Assembly (NCBI GenBank): GCA_944470555.2 | Contig: OX104130.1 | Span: 70,251,160 to 70,315,159 of the forward strand | DNA length: 64,000 bases | Reading direction: 5' to 3' | Source of the DNA: Heterobilharzia americana | Taxonomy: Eukaryota; Platyhelminthes; Trematoda; Strigeidida; Schistosomatidae | Part shown: piece by piece, positions 12,126-25,559 of the stretch | Layout of the letters: every line of letters starts with the position of its first letter | How positions within the stretch are numbered: position 1 is the first letter of the stretch | Notes under the pieces: generated by a model | Database searches by the model: none | What the model was told of the DNA's origin: nothing | The model's input: only the letters and a program-made list of their open reading frames with translations | Program-made: the position numbers and the translations under genes

Positions 12126-15100
12126 TTGACAGCTAACAATAATGGCGGCAGTCATGGGCAGTTGTATTATTTGACCTGATTACTTTCTGTTTACAATAAG
12201 CTTTATTCAACTGTACTACGACTACAATCAATCTACCTACTAATAATTGTCATGAATGCCATATGTGATGCCACAAGAATCATGTCTTCTTAGCCTGCAT
12301 TTATTTTAACAAAACAATAAAAAGATGAGTTTTCTTTGAAATGTATGATGTACTAGAACAATAAATCTCGAATGCTTACTTATCAAACATATTTGTGTGA
12401 AATATAAGAAAGAAAATTGGATTTAAAACACAACCAATGTGGTACAGAGTCAAACTGTTGATTTTGTGCGTCAAATGATAATAATCACTCTGAATAACAA
12501 AGCTGACTAGTGAGTGGAGGTTCAATGTAACAACAAATTGTTTTGGAGTACAAGAAAGATGTCCTAACTTTCTTGCATCTGGAGCCTCAACAAACCCAAT
12601 TATTTGTTCCCAATAGGTTCTTTAGAAAGGATTGAAAGATGCATAAAAATCGACTTTGTGATACATTTAAACGCTGTGTTCAGCAAAATACGAAGCTGGG
12701 TTAACTACTTCAAGTTTTTGACCTTCTTGCTGATTGTCTTACTGGTCAACAAATTCATTTATTCTCCGTGTCTTCCTTCATCATTATTAACCATAGGATC
12801 TGAAGCCTTTTAACCACTTGACATTACTTGATGACTGTATAATAATAACGGCCTATAAATCTAATTTCTTAATACACTTAACATCCGGGTAAAAAATTCT
12901 ATCGAGAGTGTTAGATGAAAATTTACTGTCACCTGTCTTACAGTATGTAAATAGCCAGGTTCAGCTGATATGATTACTTTTATTAAACTGGACTATCTAT
13001 AAGCGTTCTGGATTTGGAGGTACACAATTAATTATTGACAAAAATACCACTTCATTACAACATCGTAAACAGTGACATCGGGATGATACCTAATTCGGTC
13101 CCGGACCTCTCACCAACAGAGAAATTAACTCCATGTATGTGGATTATCTGGCATCACTCGATTATATCATCATAATAATAGTACAGTAATCCCAATAGAG
13201 AACAGTTCTGCGCTACTATGCCAAACTACCAGTCTGTAACGCAGGTACGCTTAAAATGAATGCTTGAATGATTATTTTCTTCTATATTTTAGAAGTGAGA
13301 ACTACGATTCCAGGTAACTTTCTTTTTTATTTACCGTTAAAGTTTCTCGAAAACAGTAAATAAATATTCACCTGCATTACCATCAAAATAAGTATCTCTC
13401 AAAGAGTGTTCTGCATGGAAGTACCTTCTTTAATTCGTACATATATCTCCCTAAAGAAGTGAACTACAAAAACTTGATACAAAGCACTAAGTCGAAAAGA
13501 GAGTACCATATGATTGTAGCAATTTTGTTAAAAGCATGTTAGACATAGTTACACATAACAAAAATATTACAGCTGTCATGAATCATCTTTTGATAAAATG
13601 CTTAAGGTTTTCAACATTTCATTAATGTTATTTCCTGCCATATATGTATGTATGCTCATATGATAAAATTTCCAAGACGTTAAGAATCTGACTCAGTCAG
13701 TATAAAAGTGTGAATTATAAAATTCTGGGTTACATTTTCACAGGGAATCTTTAGCTAAAGAATACAAGATATTTCAGAAGTTTGGTTCTAAAAATTTCAT
13801 TGAAGACCAGTAAATGAAAGGGAATCATAGGCATATTTTACTAAAAATGGATAATTTTTGAAAGTTTTTGAAAGGTTCGACAGAAACCAACCAAGAATTA
13901 TTCACAGAAGCGTGAAAAACATTCAGAATTTCACGGCTGTAGGGATTTTGATATCATTCAGGTAATATTTATATGCATATGTATGCCTCCTTGAATGAAG
14001 TTTTAGTTTACTGATATTTTCTGCTTGATCAAAAAGCAAATCCACTGTTTAACTGTTTTCAAATCACTGAAACAGATAGATTGATCTAAGAATGATCCTG
14101 CAAAAAGGGAAATTAGTTAAAGTTATCACAAACCCATAGAAAACAAAAACAAATGGAGATATGAAGATAGTCTGGTTAATAAACTGCATTTTCATTAGTG
14201 TGAACGTTTTTTAGATTTATTTCGTAAGTTTTGCGAAATAAATATAATAACTATATAAATTGGCAGGTTTCAATTTCTTTAGCTCAGCTTCGGATGAGAC
14301 GTTATATCTAATCAACGCTTATCACATTTTTTTAAACTTGGTTTAAATCTAATCGATATCGTGCTACATCCCATTGAAAAATGCTATAGTATCTGGTTTG
14401 ACATCCTAGGAAAACATCAATGTTAGCGTTTCAGTGACATATTCTGTACCTTTAATAACTGACCTCAGTATTTCTAGTATTTATCTTCAGTGGTAGTGTA
14501 GAGCCTTAGAAAACCGGAAAAGTTTATTTCTGCGGTAAAATCTAATGTAACACTTACGTCATTTCGTTTCTCTGAAAGGACAAGTAAGTGAGGTGATTTA
14601 AAATTCTCTACATCACAATGTATGTTACTGAGGGTTTGACTTAACTACTGAGTGGAAATCGTATCTAATAAGACGACGCTTGACTATTGGGAGCATTTAT
14701 TTCCTGTGGTTCTTTTTCCAGTAAGCAACAAGTATGAGATAAGTAGGATAAACGGATTCATTAATTTATCTTGAACCCTTCAGCTAAATACACTTTAAAT
14801 GTAAAATTGCTAGACTAACATAATCGCGTAAACAAGGTGCCAGCCAATAACTAATTAATTTTACAGGATATTGTAGTGTGCAGAAATGATACCAAACTGT
14901 TAAAAACCGATGGATTGAGAAAACTTACAATAGGAAGAATGAGCTGCATTGCCACAGTAAAAATTTCAAAAAATGAATCCATACTTCTGTGAAGTGTTGA
15001 TGAAAGGGGGCAAATGTTGAAATAAAAATAGTCCAGAATTTTCAGAGTATAAAAAGCCAAATCTGTAGTTTCTGGCAACTTAATTAAGACTATAAATAAT

Positions 15101-15728
15101 TTAAAACATACCAACCACAAATTATTAGTTCATTACTCTTTAAACAGGATAAAAATTAAAAAGAAGATAAATGAATAATATGTTTTTAAAGTGGAGAGAG
15201 GAAATCATGGCTGATTACAGAGCCATTTCGTTCAAAAATCTAGTTTGTACAGCACAATAGTAAAAGCTTATGCAAAATCACATAGACTTTTGTTGATTTG
15301 TTATAAACGGTTCCAAAACGCTTAAAGACAACGATAATGAAATCACAGTCTGACTGATAAATGATGCATGATGGAATATTATTTGCATCTCCTAGGACAT
15401 CAGTTTTCACAAGTGTGTACGTCAGCAATTTTTGCCTTTATTCAGATATTTACAGGATAAATTTTCCCCACTCTAATAATTAGTGTTATCAACAAACCAT
15501 TTTTGTGCTGAATGGAGAAAATAATTTAGAAACCTAAGAAGCATCCTATATATTCCCAGTTTTGTCTTTCCTTTACATAACCAACTGTTCGAGCACACTG
15601 ATATTCAAAAAAGGAGTAGTCTTACGATCTTTATGTTTTGCGGTAAATCTTACGCTTGAATGGTAAGCATTGAAAACTTCCAACATTTCCTCAGCTTCAC
15701 AAACGATAAAAAGCATCACCAATGGAGT
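12126..15728. other. AT-rich stretch without recognisable features
   Basis: About 3.6 kb with only short ORFs (89 codons or fewer). No TE motif, RNA gene or host exon recognised on either strand. Confidence 0.35.
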
Positions 15729-15812
15729 CTGGTAACTCAGTTATTAGTGCACCAGGCCAGTAACTCAGAGGCCACTGTTTCATATCCTGCCACGATCCAG
15801 GTCTATGTTTCA
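15729..15812 (+). repeat. tRNA-derived SINE (family T), decayed copy
   Basis: GTAACTCAGTTATTAGTGCA, GGCCAGTAACTC and TCCTGCCACGATCCAGG match the head of the copies at 12021 and 23140, followed by a reduced tail GTTTCATCCCTAATCAT. The B box is mutated. Confidence 0.5.
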
Positions 15813-18164
15813 TCCCTAATCATAACCCAGTATCAACTCTGTTTCGGGCATACAATGACTATAGTTGTATGTCTTAGAAATGATCAAAATCAGTTGGCTA
15901 AAATAGTGTCCAGTGAACCACCCGCTAAAATACCGCTGATTTGAAAGTAAATCTGAATAGTGAATTAGATATATACCTTCTTGTTGAATATACTCAAAAA
16001 CTTTCATTTTAAACTTCATTTCCGATTACCTTTCCATTTACTCGAAACAAAGATAATGCCATGGCTGTTGGCCCCATTGGAATAAAAAATTCTGACGAAT
16101 AAATTTGACACTTCCGAAATCTTCATTTAAGATTCAAACTGATTCTAATCATGATACACTCAATTTTACGGGACGAAAGTGACTAGGTATAATGCTATGT
16201 CGACACCACTATATATCCTAAAATAATGACCACTTTCTACGTTTCTAAATCCCTCATGTCTTTCTTGACTAACCTTCTAACTCTTCAACAAGATCTATTT
16301 GAACATTTGAAAACACAGCTCGGATGTCACAAGCACACTCATTCTTGACTACATATAGTATATCAACTGAGGACTTATAACTTCTTGAATAATGTAGCCT
16401 AAATATAACAGCTAACCTTGTGTTTGAAAACGATTTGAATAGTATCTATGACCAGTGATTATTTTTGATAAGCTACAGCTATAATGTTTGTTATAAAAAT
16501 GTCCCATCCGAATGTCATCAGACAGAGAGAGAAAAGGTTTCGAACCCATTCTAAGGATAATTCTTTGTATTCTGAGTCTTGCGATGTAGTCTATTTGAAC
16601 AGCCACAGAATTACCATTCGTTTTTTCTCCACATGTAGTACATCTCAGAAAATTAATTCTATGTATAACTTATTAACTTGGGTAATATGGAACTCTATAA
16701 AAACTTTGCTTCTGAGTGCATCAGTACCGCAGTAATACGTAAATGAGATGTACTGATTAGTTGTGATCGCCATTCAGTGAAGTTATCGATCTAAATACCT
16801 ATTCTGATACAATTTAAAAATTAATCAAGTTTATGTATATTAACGTATAGCCTGATGAGAGCTGATTAGAAGCAGCATTATTCGCTTATATTTCTCCCTT
16901 TAATTTTGACAATGAGAATTTTTAACTATCAACATATAAATCAAAGATTTGGTACTTTGTAACACAAATAACATGATGAATACATATGTTCCTGATTGCT
17001 TTCAACCATTCAGTTGACCAGAATAATCATTTTAAGGCTGTTCGCTCAAATATTTCACATTTCATTTGGTTTCAATCTATAAAAACAAAAACTACCGTAG
17101 CTATTTACAAATAAAATCCTAACTATTTTGCTCAAAAGAATTACGTACGGTCACTTAAAGGTACTTGTAGTTTCCTATCACTTTACCGGATCGAATTGAC
17201 CAACCATTGTTAGTATAAGGGTTCCTACGTAGATACATAGATATTGGCTGTGTTCACTGTTACTTATATTGCACTAATATATTCTACAATCCACAAACGT
17301 TCTAGTGATATTCGTCAACCTCTCTTCTATCACAAAAGAAAGAAAATATAGAAGTGTGTGCATTGTCGTCCCTAAGATGGCTTTCAATAAATACACTTCT
17401 GGTTGTTACTCCTTCATCCGACCAGATAAGAAACGTATCCAAGAAGAAGTTTTTATCCAAGTCTTCAACTTTATGTAATCAACTAATCCATGGTTGCACT
17501 GTGTTGAAATTCTTGACTAGGTAATGCGCTTTAACGTTCGTACAACAAAAATTAAAGTTGTCATTCATATAAAGCTAATACATGTCAATGGAGTTTATAT
17601 GTCTCAGGACCACTGTTTCTCAGATTAAAGCATTAACAGGTCAGCTAAGTCTAAGTGGGGCTTATTGCTGCTCACCTCTTTACCTATACAAATTACTGTT
17701 GAAAATAGAGTGGACATTCATCGTGTAGCGTGTTTTAATTTCTTTCAAGTTGCCTAACGTTGATTTAATGCTTATTTTCTTCTCCATAATGCATATCTTC
17801 AAATGCATATCTGAATTATTTTTAATGGCAAAAGGCTGATAAATAACAAAATGACCCCGCAGAAACAGTCTTGGCTTATCCGAAACCTTTTTGTCTTCCA
17901 GTAAATAAGATTCGAAGCCACTGGAACTTTTCAGGGATGAACTAAGTCTGATAAAATGACTTTGGCTTACTTTATCATTGCAATTATCTACTATTGCCAT
18001 ATGAAAAGTTTGTGGATGTTTGTGAATGCTAGAAATTGTTATGGAACAAGAAAGTAGTCAGTAAAAATTAAGAGTAAACTCCATAGTACAGAATTGTCTA
18101 ACTGTTAATAATTCAGTTCAACAGTGCTGTTTCAATAGTATAAATAGGCGAGATTTTAATCCAA
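15813..18164. other. AT-rich stretch without recognisable features
   Basis: The longest frame is 106 codons on the minus strand (17680-18000), with neither homology I recognise nor splice context. Nothing else seen. Confidence 0.35.
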
Positions 18165-18174
18165 AAGTAAAGCC

Positions 18175-18258
18175 TAGACACTATTGTAGACCACTATACC
18201 ATATCAAATAGCTTATTGCATAAATAGCACACAGTTATACAGTACCATTTACTGGATG
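18175..18258 (-). repeat. Terminal module, minus orientation (3' end of PLE-f)
   Basis: Minus strand: AAAACGTCATC, CAGTAAATGGTACTGTATAACTGTG, then GATATGG and a degenerate end CAATAGTGTCT. Just upstream on the same strand is ACACATGAGG...CCC, compatible with a mutated hammerhead core. Confidence 0.6.
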
Positions 18259-18344
18259 ACGTTTTGGGCAGACTCTGTTCCTCATGTGTATATTACGGTA
18301 ATTATACAAATTTCAAACTCATTTTTATAGTGCAACAGCTCTTC

Positions 18345-18800
18345 ATTCAAATGTCTACAGTGTGTATCGACTCATTTCTACTGCATCGGTTAAACAATGA
18401 TCTCAGAAAAAATGATTCTGTCGTTCTAACTAACTACATCACATCTTCAAAACGCCAATCCGTTCTCTCTCAATATACAATTATTAGTCATTCAGAATAA
18501 AGCAATAACTCAGCGTTCCTCTCAATTACCCACCTCCGTTAGGTTTATCCGTAGAACTTTTTAGACTGATATTCTGACTACCTCCAGTCACTTTATTTAA
18601 TCTGTTTACCTGATCTCATAATCATGGAATTGCATTGAACAGGCCAGACCACTTCCTCAAATTAATTCTGTCAGATCTTTCGGTCTACAAAGTTTCTGCC
18701 TGATAGAACTTTCAAGTTTGTATGCCATCCCGATACTGGTATTGTTAAAAATCCTACACAGACCTTCCAATGTCCCGTCTTTTCGCAGCAACACGAAAGA
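18345..18800 (-). pseudogene. PLE C-terminal protein remnant with GIY-YIG region
   Basis: Reading the minus strand from about 18798: 'FVLLRKDGTLEGLCRIFNNT' and 'KLESSIRQKLCRPKD', the same block as in PLE-a. A decayed stretch follows, then 'YIERERIGVLKM' and 'TTESFFLRSLFNRCSRNESI' (about 18350-18435), which match the end of PLE proteins after the nuclease core. Stops and frame changes interrupt it throughout. Confidence 0.65.
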
Positions 18801-19629
18801 TGATTTGAATTCTTAGTCATGTTAAGTTTGCTGAAAATCTTGTCATTTCTGTTTCGTTTATGGGACCTTCAAAACATTTTCATAGACCCCAAGGAGTAGT
18901 TATTGAGTAACAGTATCTCTTTAATATGTTTGAGTCCTCGATTCTGATTTTTTTGATGTACTATCTGGCTACATTACCTAAATATTTTTATCAAACCTAC
19001 TTTGAATGGTGGTGTAATATTCAAGCACCAATCTTGGTGCGATAGTTTCCTGTAAACACTGCCATCTGATTTACTATCTCGCCATTTGAATTTGCATTTC
19101 ACAACCGGTAGTTCTTTCTGTTAATCTTTTTAGTTCAAAAGTGGATCGAATTTCATTTACTACCAAGATTTTGTTAGTGATGATAAAGATATAGCTATAA
19201 GTACTCAACTTTTGTCTAAATAGGTTTTTGTTTCCCCTACACTCAAAATACTTATGATGGTACGCATGATTACTCATGTTCTATCACTAAGTCAAATTAT
19301 CTGAACTTTACCAAAGGCTGAAATTTGATGAGAACTTCTGTTCGTTTTCTGAAAGACGTCTTAGCCTTATTTTATTCTGAAGATCTTCTAGATCATGAAA
19401 TACAATTCATTCCAGTTTTCTCGACATACTAAAGCGCAAAATCTTGTCTTTGTAAGACCAAAATAGTGAAATTCTTCAGCACATGAGTTCGTGGTAATAA
19501 TATTTACTGATTACTGGCTTTGAACCAAACTTTCTTGAAGATTTCTTTTGAAACAGTAATTCTATGTTAGACTAGTTTATTTGTTGTACATAATAACGTG
19601 ATTTTGTTTACTGTTTACGAAAAGTCATG

Positions 19630-19711
19630 CAGTAAGTAATATAGTATCACTGTGTACCATATCAAATAAATTAAGTTAATGCAAAATTATATTCAGAAGC
19701 AGTGCCCAGTT
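19630..19711 (+). repeat. Terminal module, plus orientation
   Basis: CAGTAAGTAATATAGTATCA, then ATATCAAATAAATTAAG, ending in CAGTGCCCAGTTGC. It is preceded by CGAAAAGTCATG, like the GAAACGTCATC that precedes the other copies. Confidence 0.7.
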
Positions 19712-21180
19712 GCTTCATTAACACTTGTTTGGAACATGGTTTATTTTTGGCTTACAGTTTCCCATCGTTTATCAAACCAAGTATCTCAGCCATTATTGGC
19801 ATGTCACTGCTGCATGGATGCCTTGGTATTGTCGGTAATTTCAGTTTGATTTCAATGATGTATAGTGGCTAAAAGATAGTTTCTGTATAAAATGAAGAGT
19901 GCTTTATAGGTTCTTTTGTTAGTCATATTTCATTTTTAGGACTCATTCCTTCCACAAACTCGTAAGGCTTGGTTTCTTAATATTCTTCCTTTGAAGAGTC
20001 CAACACCAGGATGAAATACCTATTCGGTGCTCCTAGATTTTCAATGGTTCTCCAACTGATTTCAGTTCCTGACGAATACTGCCTCAAAATAAAGACAGTT
20101 GTCAGAAATAAATGTTAACTCGCCAGAAAGCTGATGACGATTCTTACATTTTGCTAATTCATAGCATCTGAATGACAGACATCGTCCAATTTAGGGTGCT
20201 TAGGCCCCTAACAGTAACATTATTTAGTTGGATTTGATGTGATAGTCGAAACTTTCAGTGGCGTGCTCTGAGTGAACCTTGTAAATTAAAAGTGTTGTAA
20301 ATAAATCATTTGTTAACTTTCATCTTAAGCCTGAATATTCTGTAAATCATTATTCGTTCAATATACATCACTCACTATTTGTTGATTATTTAAAACTTTG
20401 TCTTTTTATCATTCAGTTGTAACAAATTGATTTCAAGTTTATCACCTGGGCTCAATCATATTATACTGATTATGAGGTTTTTCCTTTTTCTGTAGCTACA
20501 TAAACAGATTCAGTCAATTTTTAGGCCCCTTTCACGGTTAAAATCACTATCTATATTCAAAACATTTCCTTGACACTATGTGATGATTTTATATTAGCTC
20601 ATTTTCTTCAATAGTAGATTTTACTTATATTAAATATATATGCCGTATATTGAAGATGTTTTCAGATAGAGGAGTTAAGATGGCAGACATCTGACAAGTT
20701 GTTAACTGGATTGATCTAACTCATCTCACAGACCAAAGGCCTTTTTCTGCAACCATTCTATTATGTAGCCGAATTACTACCCAATCTGCTGCTTAAGCAT
20801 GAAGTGCTGACTGAACTGCGCATCCTATTTCCAGGGAATTATATTCCTCAATATTCAGACTTCTTAAAAGTTAAATTCTGTTTACTTTTCTCTCTTGTAA
20901 CCATCAAAAGAACTACACTTTGTTCATTCATCATTCAGTAACTTAATATTACATTCAGCGTTCAGGTATTCACATCCTAACTTTTTTTTAATTTATATGC
21001 CTTTTTACCATTTATAATCAAAAAAAGGTTACAGGGAAGACAATTATCTTTCCTAAGGCTCATTTATCCTGCTGTGCATTAGTAAATATGTTAGTAAGAC
21101 GATCGACTGTCCCAGACGAGTTTCCGGCGTATAAACGATGCTTTAACTATTTGTGATGATAACCTGGACCTGACACACTT
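19712..21180. other. AT-rich stretch without recognisable features
   Basis: No gene, no clear TE motif. It may include heavily decayed PLE sequence connected to the fragment at 21181. Confidence 0.35.
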
Positions 21181-22000
21181 CCTTCAAAATTTCGGCGACA
21201 GCTACTCTTCAGTATAATTTACAATATACGTCGAGTCGAAATTGACCTTTCATTTCGTCAACAGAAAGTCCACTTGGAATAGGCAACTGATCAACTTTCA
21301 AAATTGGACCAATTTTAGTGGAAAGAAGAATGTTATGCGCTCACTCCTGTCAAGAATAAGAAAGAAATGAAGATATGAGACCTCTGTTCAAGATTTCTAA
21401 ACCCTCTAAGGAATAATAAAAGAGTGGTTGCACATGCAGATTTATCAAGCGAAATTGCTAGAAAAGAAGATTTGGAATAGATTTAGCCACCTGCGAAGGA
21501 GATTTCTATAATGAATCTCAGATTTAAAGGTGATATTGTTGCAGACATTCTTCGTCAACAGTTATCAAAGTCCTTAAGTAAAACATTCTATGCTGCGAAC
21601 TTCTGTATTATGTTCTCATGTCAATAGTGCGTGAAAGACAAGTTACAGCATTGGATCTCATCACTGTATATAGACAAGTTCACTTGCTCCTTAGAAGCTG
21701 AGTGTATCGACCGTACTACGCGCTCGCTTGAAAAATGTGCTCACGAACATTAACTAGCCTGAATGCTGAAGGGTGAGAACAAATTATCTCCAGCTCCATT
21801 GCTGAACATCATGTAGACTCTGAACATCCTGCCCCTCTGGAAACCTCATTCAAAGTTCTCTACAAAGTCTGGCCAAACCGTTCAAGTGGAGTGGAGATTA
21901 GACACCTATATGCAGCCGACGCTTCAGTTTCAAACCTCAATTGTTTATTCAGAAGAAATATGTGCAAACACTATCTTTACCGCTGCTTTATTCGGGTACT
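21181..22000 (+). mobile_element. Penelope-like element fragment (PLE-b): post-RT region and GIY-YIG end
   Basis: Plus-strand blocks in several frames: 'VNRKSTW' followed by 'INFQNWTNFSGKKNVMRSLL' (about 21260-21350) matches the region after the PLE RT. 'LRFKGDIVADILRQQLSKSL' (about 21515-21575), 'AECIDRTTRSLEKCAHEH' (about 21700-21750) and 'FKVLYKVWPNRSSGVEIRHL' (about 21850-21910) match the GIY-YIG domain and C-terminus. The nuclease core YIGRT reads CIDRT. Frame changes and stops show it is dead. No terminal modules were found around it. Confidence 0.65.
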
Positions 22001-22569
22001 CTACACTTCTGTTTATGGTTAGGTTTTTATTTGATTTATTTGTTAATATTTTCATTACGTGTTTATTTCTTTTTATCAGAAATCAAATCTTACTGTTCAC
22101 TGCATTTTATAAAATCTGTTGAGATCATGTCATGGGTTGCGTAATATTGTTTCGTCCCCTACACACACCTGTCGATTAAGTTTGAACTTTGTTTAAAAAC
22201 TTGTTGGGAACATTCTATCATTGTGCTTATATATTTATGAATGTAACGCTGTGAAAATGAGTCTTCGAAAAGCTAATTATCTTTACTTAAACCTTTTCCT
22301 GTTTTTTGATGATCAAATGGGGATTTTTCGTTATTCCCTTTTTTTCTTTGTGGAATTTAAACTGCAAAATAATAGCTTTAGTACCCAGATATTTTGGAAA
22401 CCCATTAAATAAATATTTAGTAGCGATAAGAAATATGTTGACTGAAAAAAAGTATTTTTATTAAATTGTTAGTTTCACTCTACTATATAGAGAATTCACC
22501 TCAGCATGACTAAACTCTGATAATTTAAAATAATAAAACTAAGATAGTCGTAGTTTGGTAGACTAGTCT
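22001..22569. other. No recognisable feature
   Basis: Short hydrophobic ORFs arising from T-rich sequence; nothing supported. Confidence 0.3.
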
Positions 22570-22720
22570 CATTTGTACTGGGTGATGGTTGAAGGTGAAA
22601 TGAATATCTAAATCATGGTAGCATTCAAGCCAATGGCTTCTGGTTTCAACCAAACCATAATCAAGGTTTCCATTTGATCGTCAGTCATCATCCAGTATCT
22701 AAGCCTTCTATTGGCTCTTG
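22570..22720 (-). repeat. tRNA-derived SINE (family T), minus-strand copy
   Basis: On the minus strand, a decayed tRNA-like head is followed by ATTCATTTCACCTTCAACCA, the family tail, and CACCCAGTACAAATG. The head lacks an intact B box. Confidence 0.55.
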
Positions 22721-23139
22721 TCAAAGTAAGTTGTGTTACTAATGTTTACACCTCTGTAAATTTGTAAGAGATAACATATTATTCAGCATCATTCTGATTT
22801 TTTTTCTGTTCAAGAATATGACTTTGACATGACTATGAGAACTAGATTGCACCAGAAACATCATCCATTACATAATGAGGTGTCAATGTTTGTTTTATCA
22901 AATAGACTAGTCCAACATGCAGTTTTACTCTTGCATCTTATGGATACTGTAAACATTTATGACGGCGTTGTAAAGTAATAAAACACCAGTAATATAATTA
23001 ATTATTCATGACGATATGAAAAAGTAGCATATTAATTCAGTTAGATTTGGATTGGGATGAGATGTTCTGACTAGGCAGCCAGTTCGAATTCAATCAATCG
23101 GTGGTAACGCGTTACGAATCCATATGGTAGTCGAAGGAA

Positions 23140-23295
23140 ACCCATGGTGATTGGAAGGAGTTTAAAAAAAACCTGTCGGCGGTCGGATCTCATACGTCAG
23201 TTGATAAAGCATCGGGCCAGAAACACCGTGGTCATCGATTCGAATCCTGCCGCGGTCCATATTTTCATTTCACCTTCAATCATCACACAGTATAA
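23140..23295 (+). repeat. tRNA-derived SINE (family T), well-preserved copy
   Basis: The tRNA-like part (23181-23258) contains a B box GATTCGAATCC (23237-23247) and an A-box-like CGTCAGTTGATAAAGCA. It is followed by CATATTTTCATTTCACC and TTCAATCATCACACAGT. The head matches the 12021 copy base for base over many stretches. Such elements are transcribed by RNA polymerase III and mobilised by LINE enzymes. Confidence 0.75.
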
Positions 23296-23584
23296 AATGA
23301 AAAATACTTACACTTCTCAGTTATACATGAAACTGTCTTTAAAATAAACAGAAATGTCCAAAGTTCTAAACTGATCTACTCACAAAAGTGTGTTTATCTT
23401 CATTTGTTCATGTTGTCTAAAATTCGAGCAAGCTCGACTTTTATTTTCCGTTGTAGTGGGTTCCGGAAGTAAGTATGAATGAACTACTGAATAGATGGAA
23501 TAAATAAACTCTTATGAAGTTGATAAATCAAATTATATGGTTTTTTATTGTAATGTACACATTTCGATATTGTTCAGGTCATAA

Positions 23585-23700
23585 GCATTTGATGAAAATG
23601 TGCGAAACAAAGATGAGCTCATATTATTCTACTACAGTCATTGTTTTCGCTCTATTCACCCATCTAGTACATTCATATGCATTTCGTATTTTAATTTTGA
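23585..23700 (+). repeat. Dispersed repeat shared with 56256, hammerhead-like core
   Basis: TTGATGA, AAATGTGC, GAAAC, then AAAGATGAGCTCATATTATT parallels CTGATGA, AAGGCTTC, GAAAT, AAAATGACC at 56260, and the match continues through TTGTTTTCGCTCTATTCA. In this copy the flanking arms no longer pair, so it is a decayed relative of the 56 kb motif. Confidence 0.5.
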
Positions 23701-25555
23701 ATATATTTAAGCAAGCTTAATCAAAAATTAACTAAAACAGAACGGTTTCACTACTGAATTCTCTGATCATTCCCATCTAAATGGTTCCCAAGGTAACCTT
23801 TCCCTAAACTTTTTAACTTATTACACATTTCCAATGTTTAGAATTTGCTTAAATTTTTTTAATGTATGTGTGCGTATTTACATCGTTTAATCTGTGAATA
23901 TGAAATGCGAAAATCTTATTCCAAGTGCCCATTGTTCTTATTGTATTCTTTGTTGGGTTCAGCTGTACAACCACTGATTTAAGACTGTAATACATATATG
24001 CGTATATGAATATCTAACACTTGTGCATAATAGATATGCATGAAGATAGATTTAAAATATACTATTATTTCTTTTGACTTTTATGTTCTCTCATCCTTTT
24101 TTTAAAGCAAGAAAGAGAAAATTGAGAATAACACAAATTTAGAGTAAAGAATTCAGTGGAAGTAATCTTAGGTGTGAACTTACACAGGACTCAATTATTA
24201 GCAGTCCAGACATTAATAAATAATTCATTATTTTGCACTTCTGTAATGAATAGATGATAATATGCTCTAAAGAATGAGAATATAAAAAAATATGGGTTAG
24301 CCCATTCATACTAATGCTGACGTTACTCCTACTTCATACATATTAATTAAGTTGGTGTATATGTGTACATTTATATATGTGTGCCGACTCAATAAACTAC
24401 CTTAACTCAACCTTGAAGTTTATCATTCATTTTATGTAGGGTGGAGAAAGATATTGGAAATTCTAGGCTGAGCTGTTATCCCCTTGATTATTTTATATGA
24501 TTCAAAAAATATGCTATACTGATACACTTTCTTCATCTTGATGAACAGACATTGTATTCCCAGTCTATACAGAATAACCGATAAGAGTGGGGATAGCAAA
24601 GTGTTTTGTTTCCCTTTTTTCTTTTACTGGAAACTAGTCAGAATATAATACACCAAGAGAAAAGGAGATAAATAAATTAAAGGAAGAAAAGGATAATGTA
24701 AAAAGACAATGAAGAACTGGGAGAGAGGGAGTGAGAGCATAGCATACCAGATGTGTAACATACTAAACACGACTGAGTGATAAACAAAGACAACTTTATC
24801 ACAAGGTACATGCATTGGGCAAAATATATGACAGATATGGGGAATGCATAATTCATGAGCAACCTAACGATTTGTTTCACAAACCGGAATAATGAAACAG
24901 ATACTTATGCATAAATAATGATTTGGTGATTAACTAAACAAGTTAAGAATCACAACACTTATTTGTAATGAATATGAGTTGAAATAAAAAACATATATCA
25001 TTTGTAGCAACAGCACTAGAACTATAAGTCAACTATAGGACATAAATTCTAAATCTCCTATGCAGATGTATATATAGGACCCTTACTACAGACCATGATA
25101 TATCTTCTTGAAAGGTCCATCAAAGTATAGAATTCTGCAGTGATTTGGTCAATTTGAACTTCAGCTATTTTACATCTTAATATCCATCCAACAACTGGGG
25201 AACAGAGAACAGAAATCAACCGTGTCATATTTCTCTCATGCTGTTTAACAATATATACCTGTGATAGTTCTAAAAACAAATTAGCCACTGAACAACTATG
25301 TCTGATAATTCCGACCATTCTCTTGAAAAAAAGAGGACATAAGTACTAATAACGAGTCTTAAACGATGTAAAGAACATTTCATCACTTGCCAAAAAGTAT
25401 ATATTTAATAGTTAGTTAACTTTTATTTTGTAGGATAATAAACATTTCATTGAGTTCTTTGAGTAATTATAGATCATGCCGATGAACATTCAGCAAGTTT
25501 TGCTGAAAATCTAACCACCATCGATGCGTAAAACATTTAGGCTGATTATGGTGGC
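23701..25555. other. AT-rich stretch without recognisable features
   Basis: No gene or TE motif recognised; only ORFs of 86 codons or fewer. Confidence 0.35.
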
Positions 25556-25559
25556 CATG

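Larger units (their letters stand above)
18165..19711 (-). mobile_element. Penelope-like element remnant (PLE-f) between inverted terminal modules
   Basis: The minus strand carries the C-terminal part of a PLE protein at about 18345-18800. The left end (18175-18258) is the terminal module in minus orientation and the right end (19630-19711) is the same module in plus orientation, the same arrangement as PLE-a. The material at 18860-19600 is too decayed to place, though it may include RT remnants. Boundaries follow the outer ends of the modules. Confidence 0.65.

Noticed and set aside
17680..18000. 106-codon minus-strand ORF as a host exon
   Set aside because: No family resemblance, no convincing splice sites, AT-rich surroundings; could be chance.
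23181..23258. Functional tRNA gene
   Set aside because: Same reasoning: SINE head followed by the family tail.
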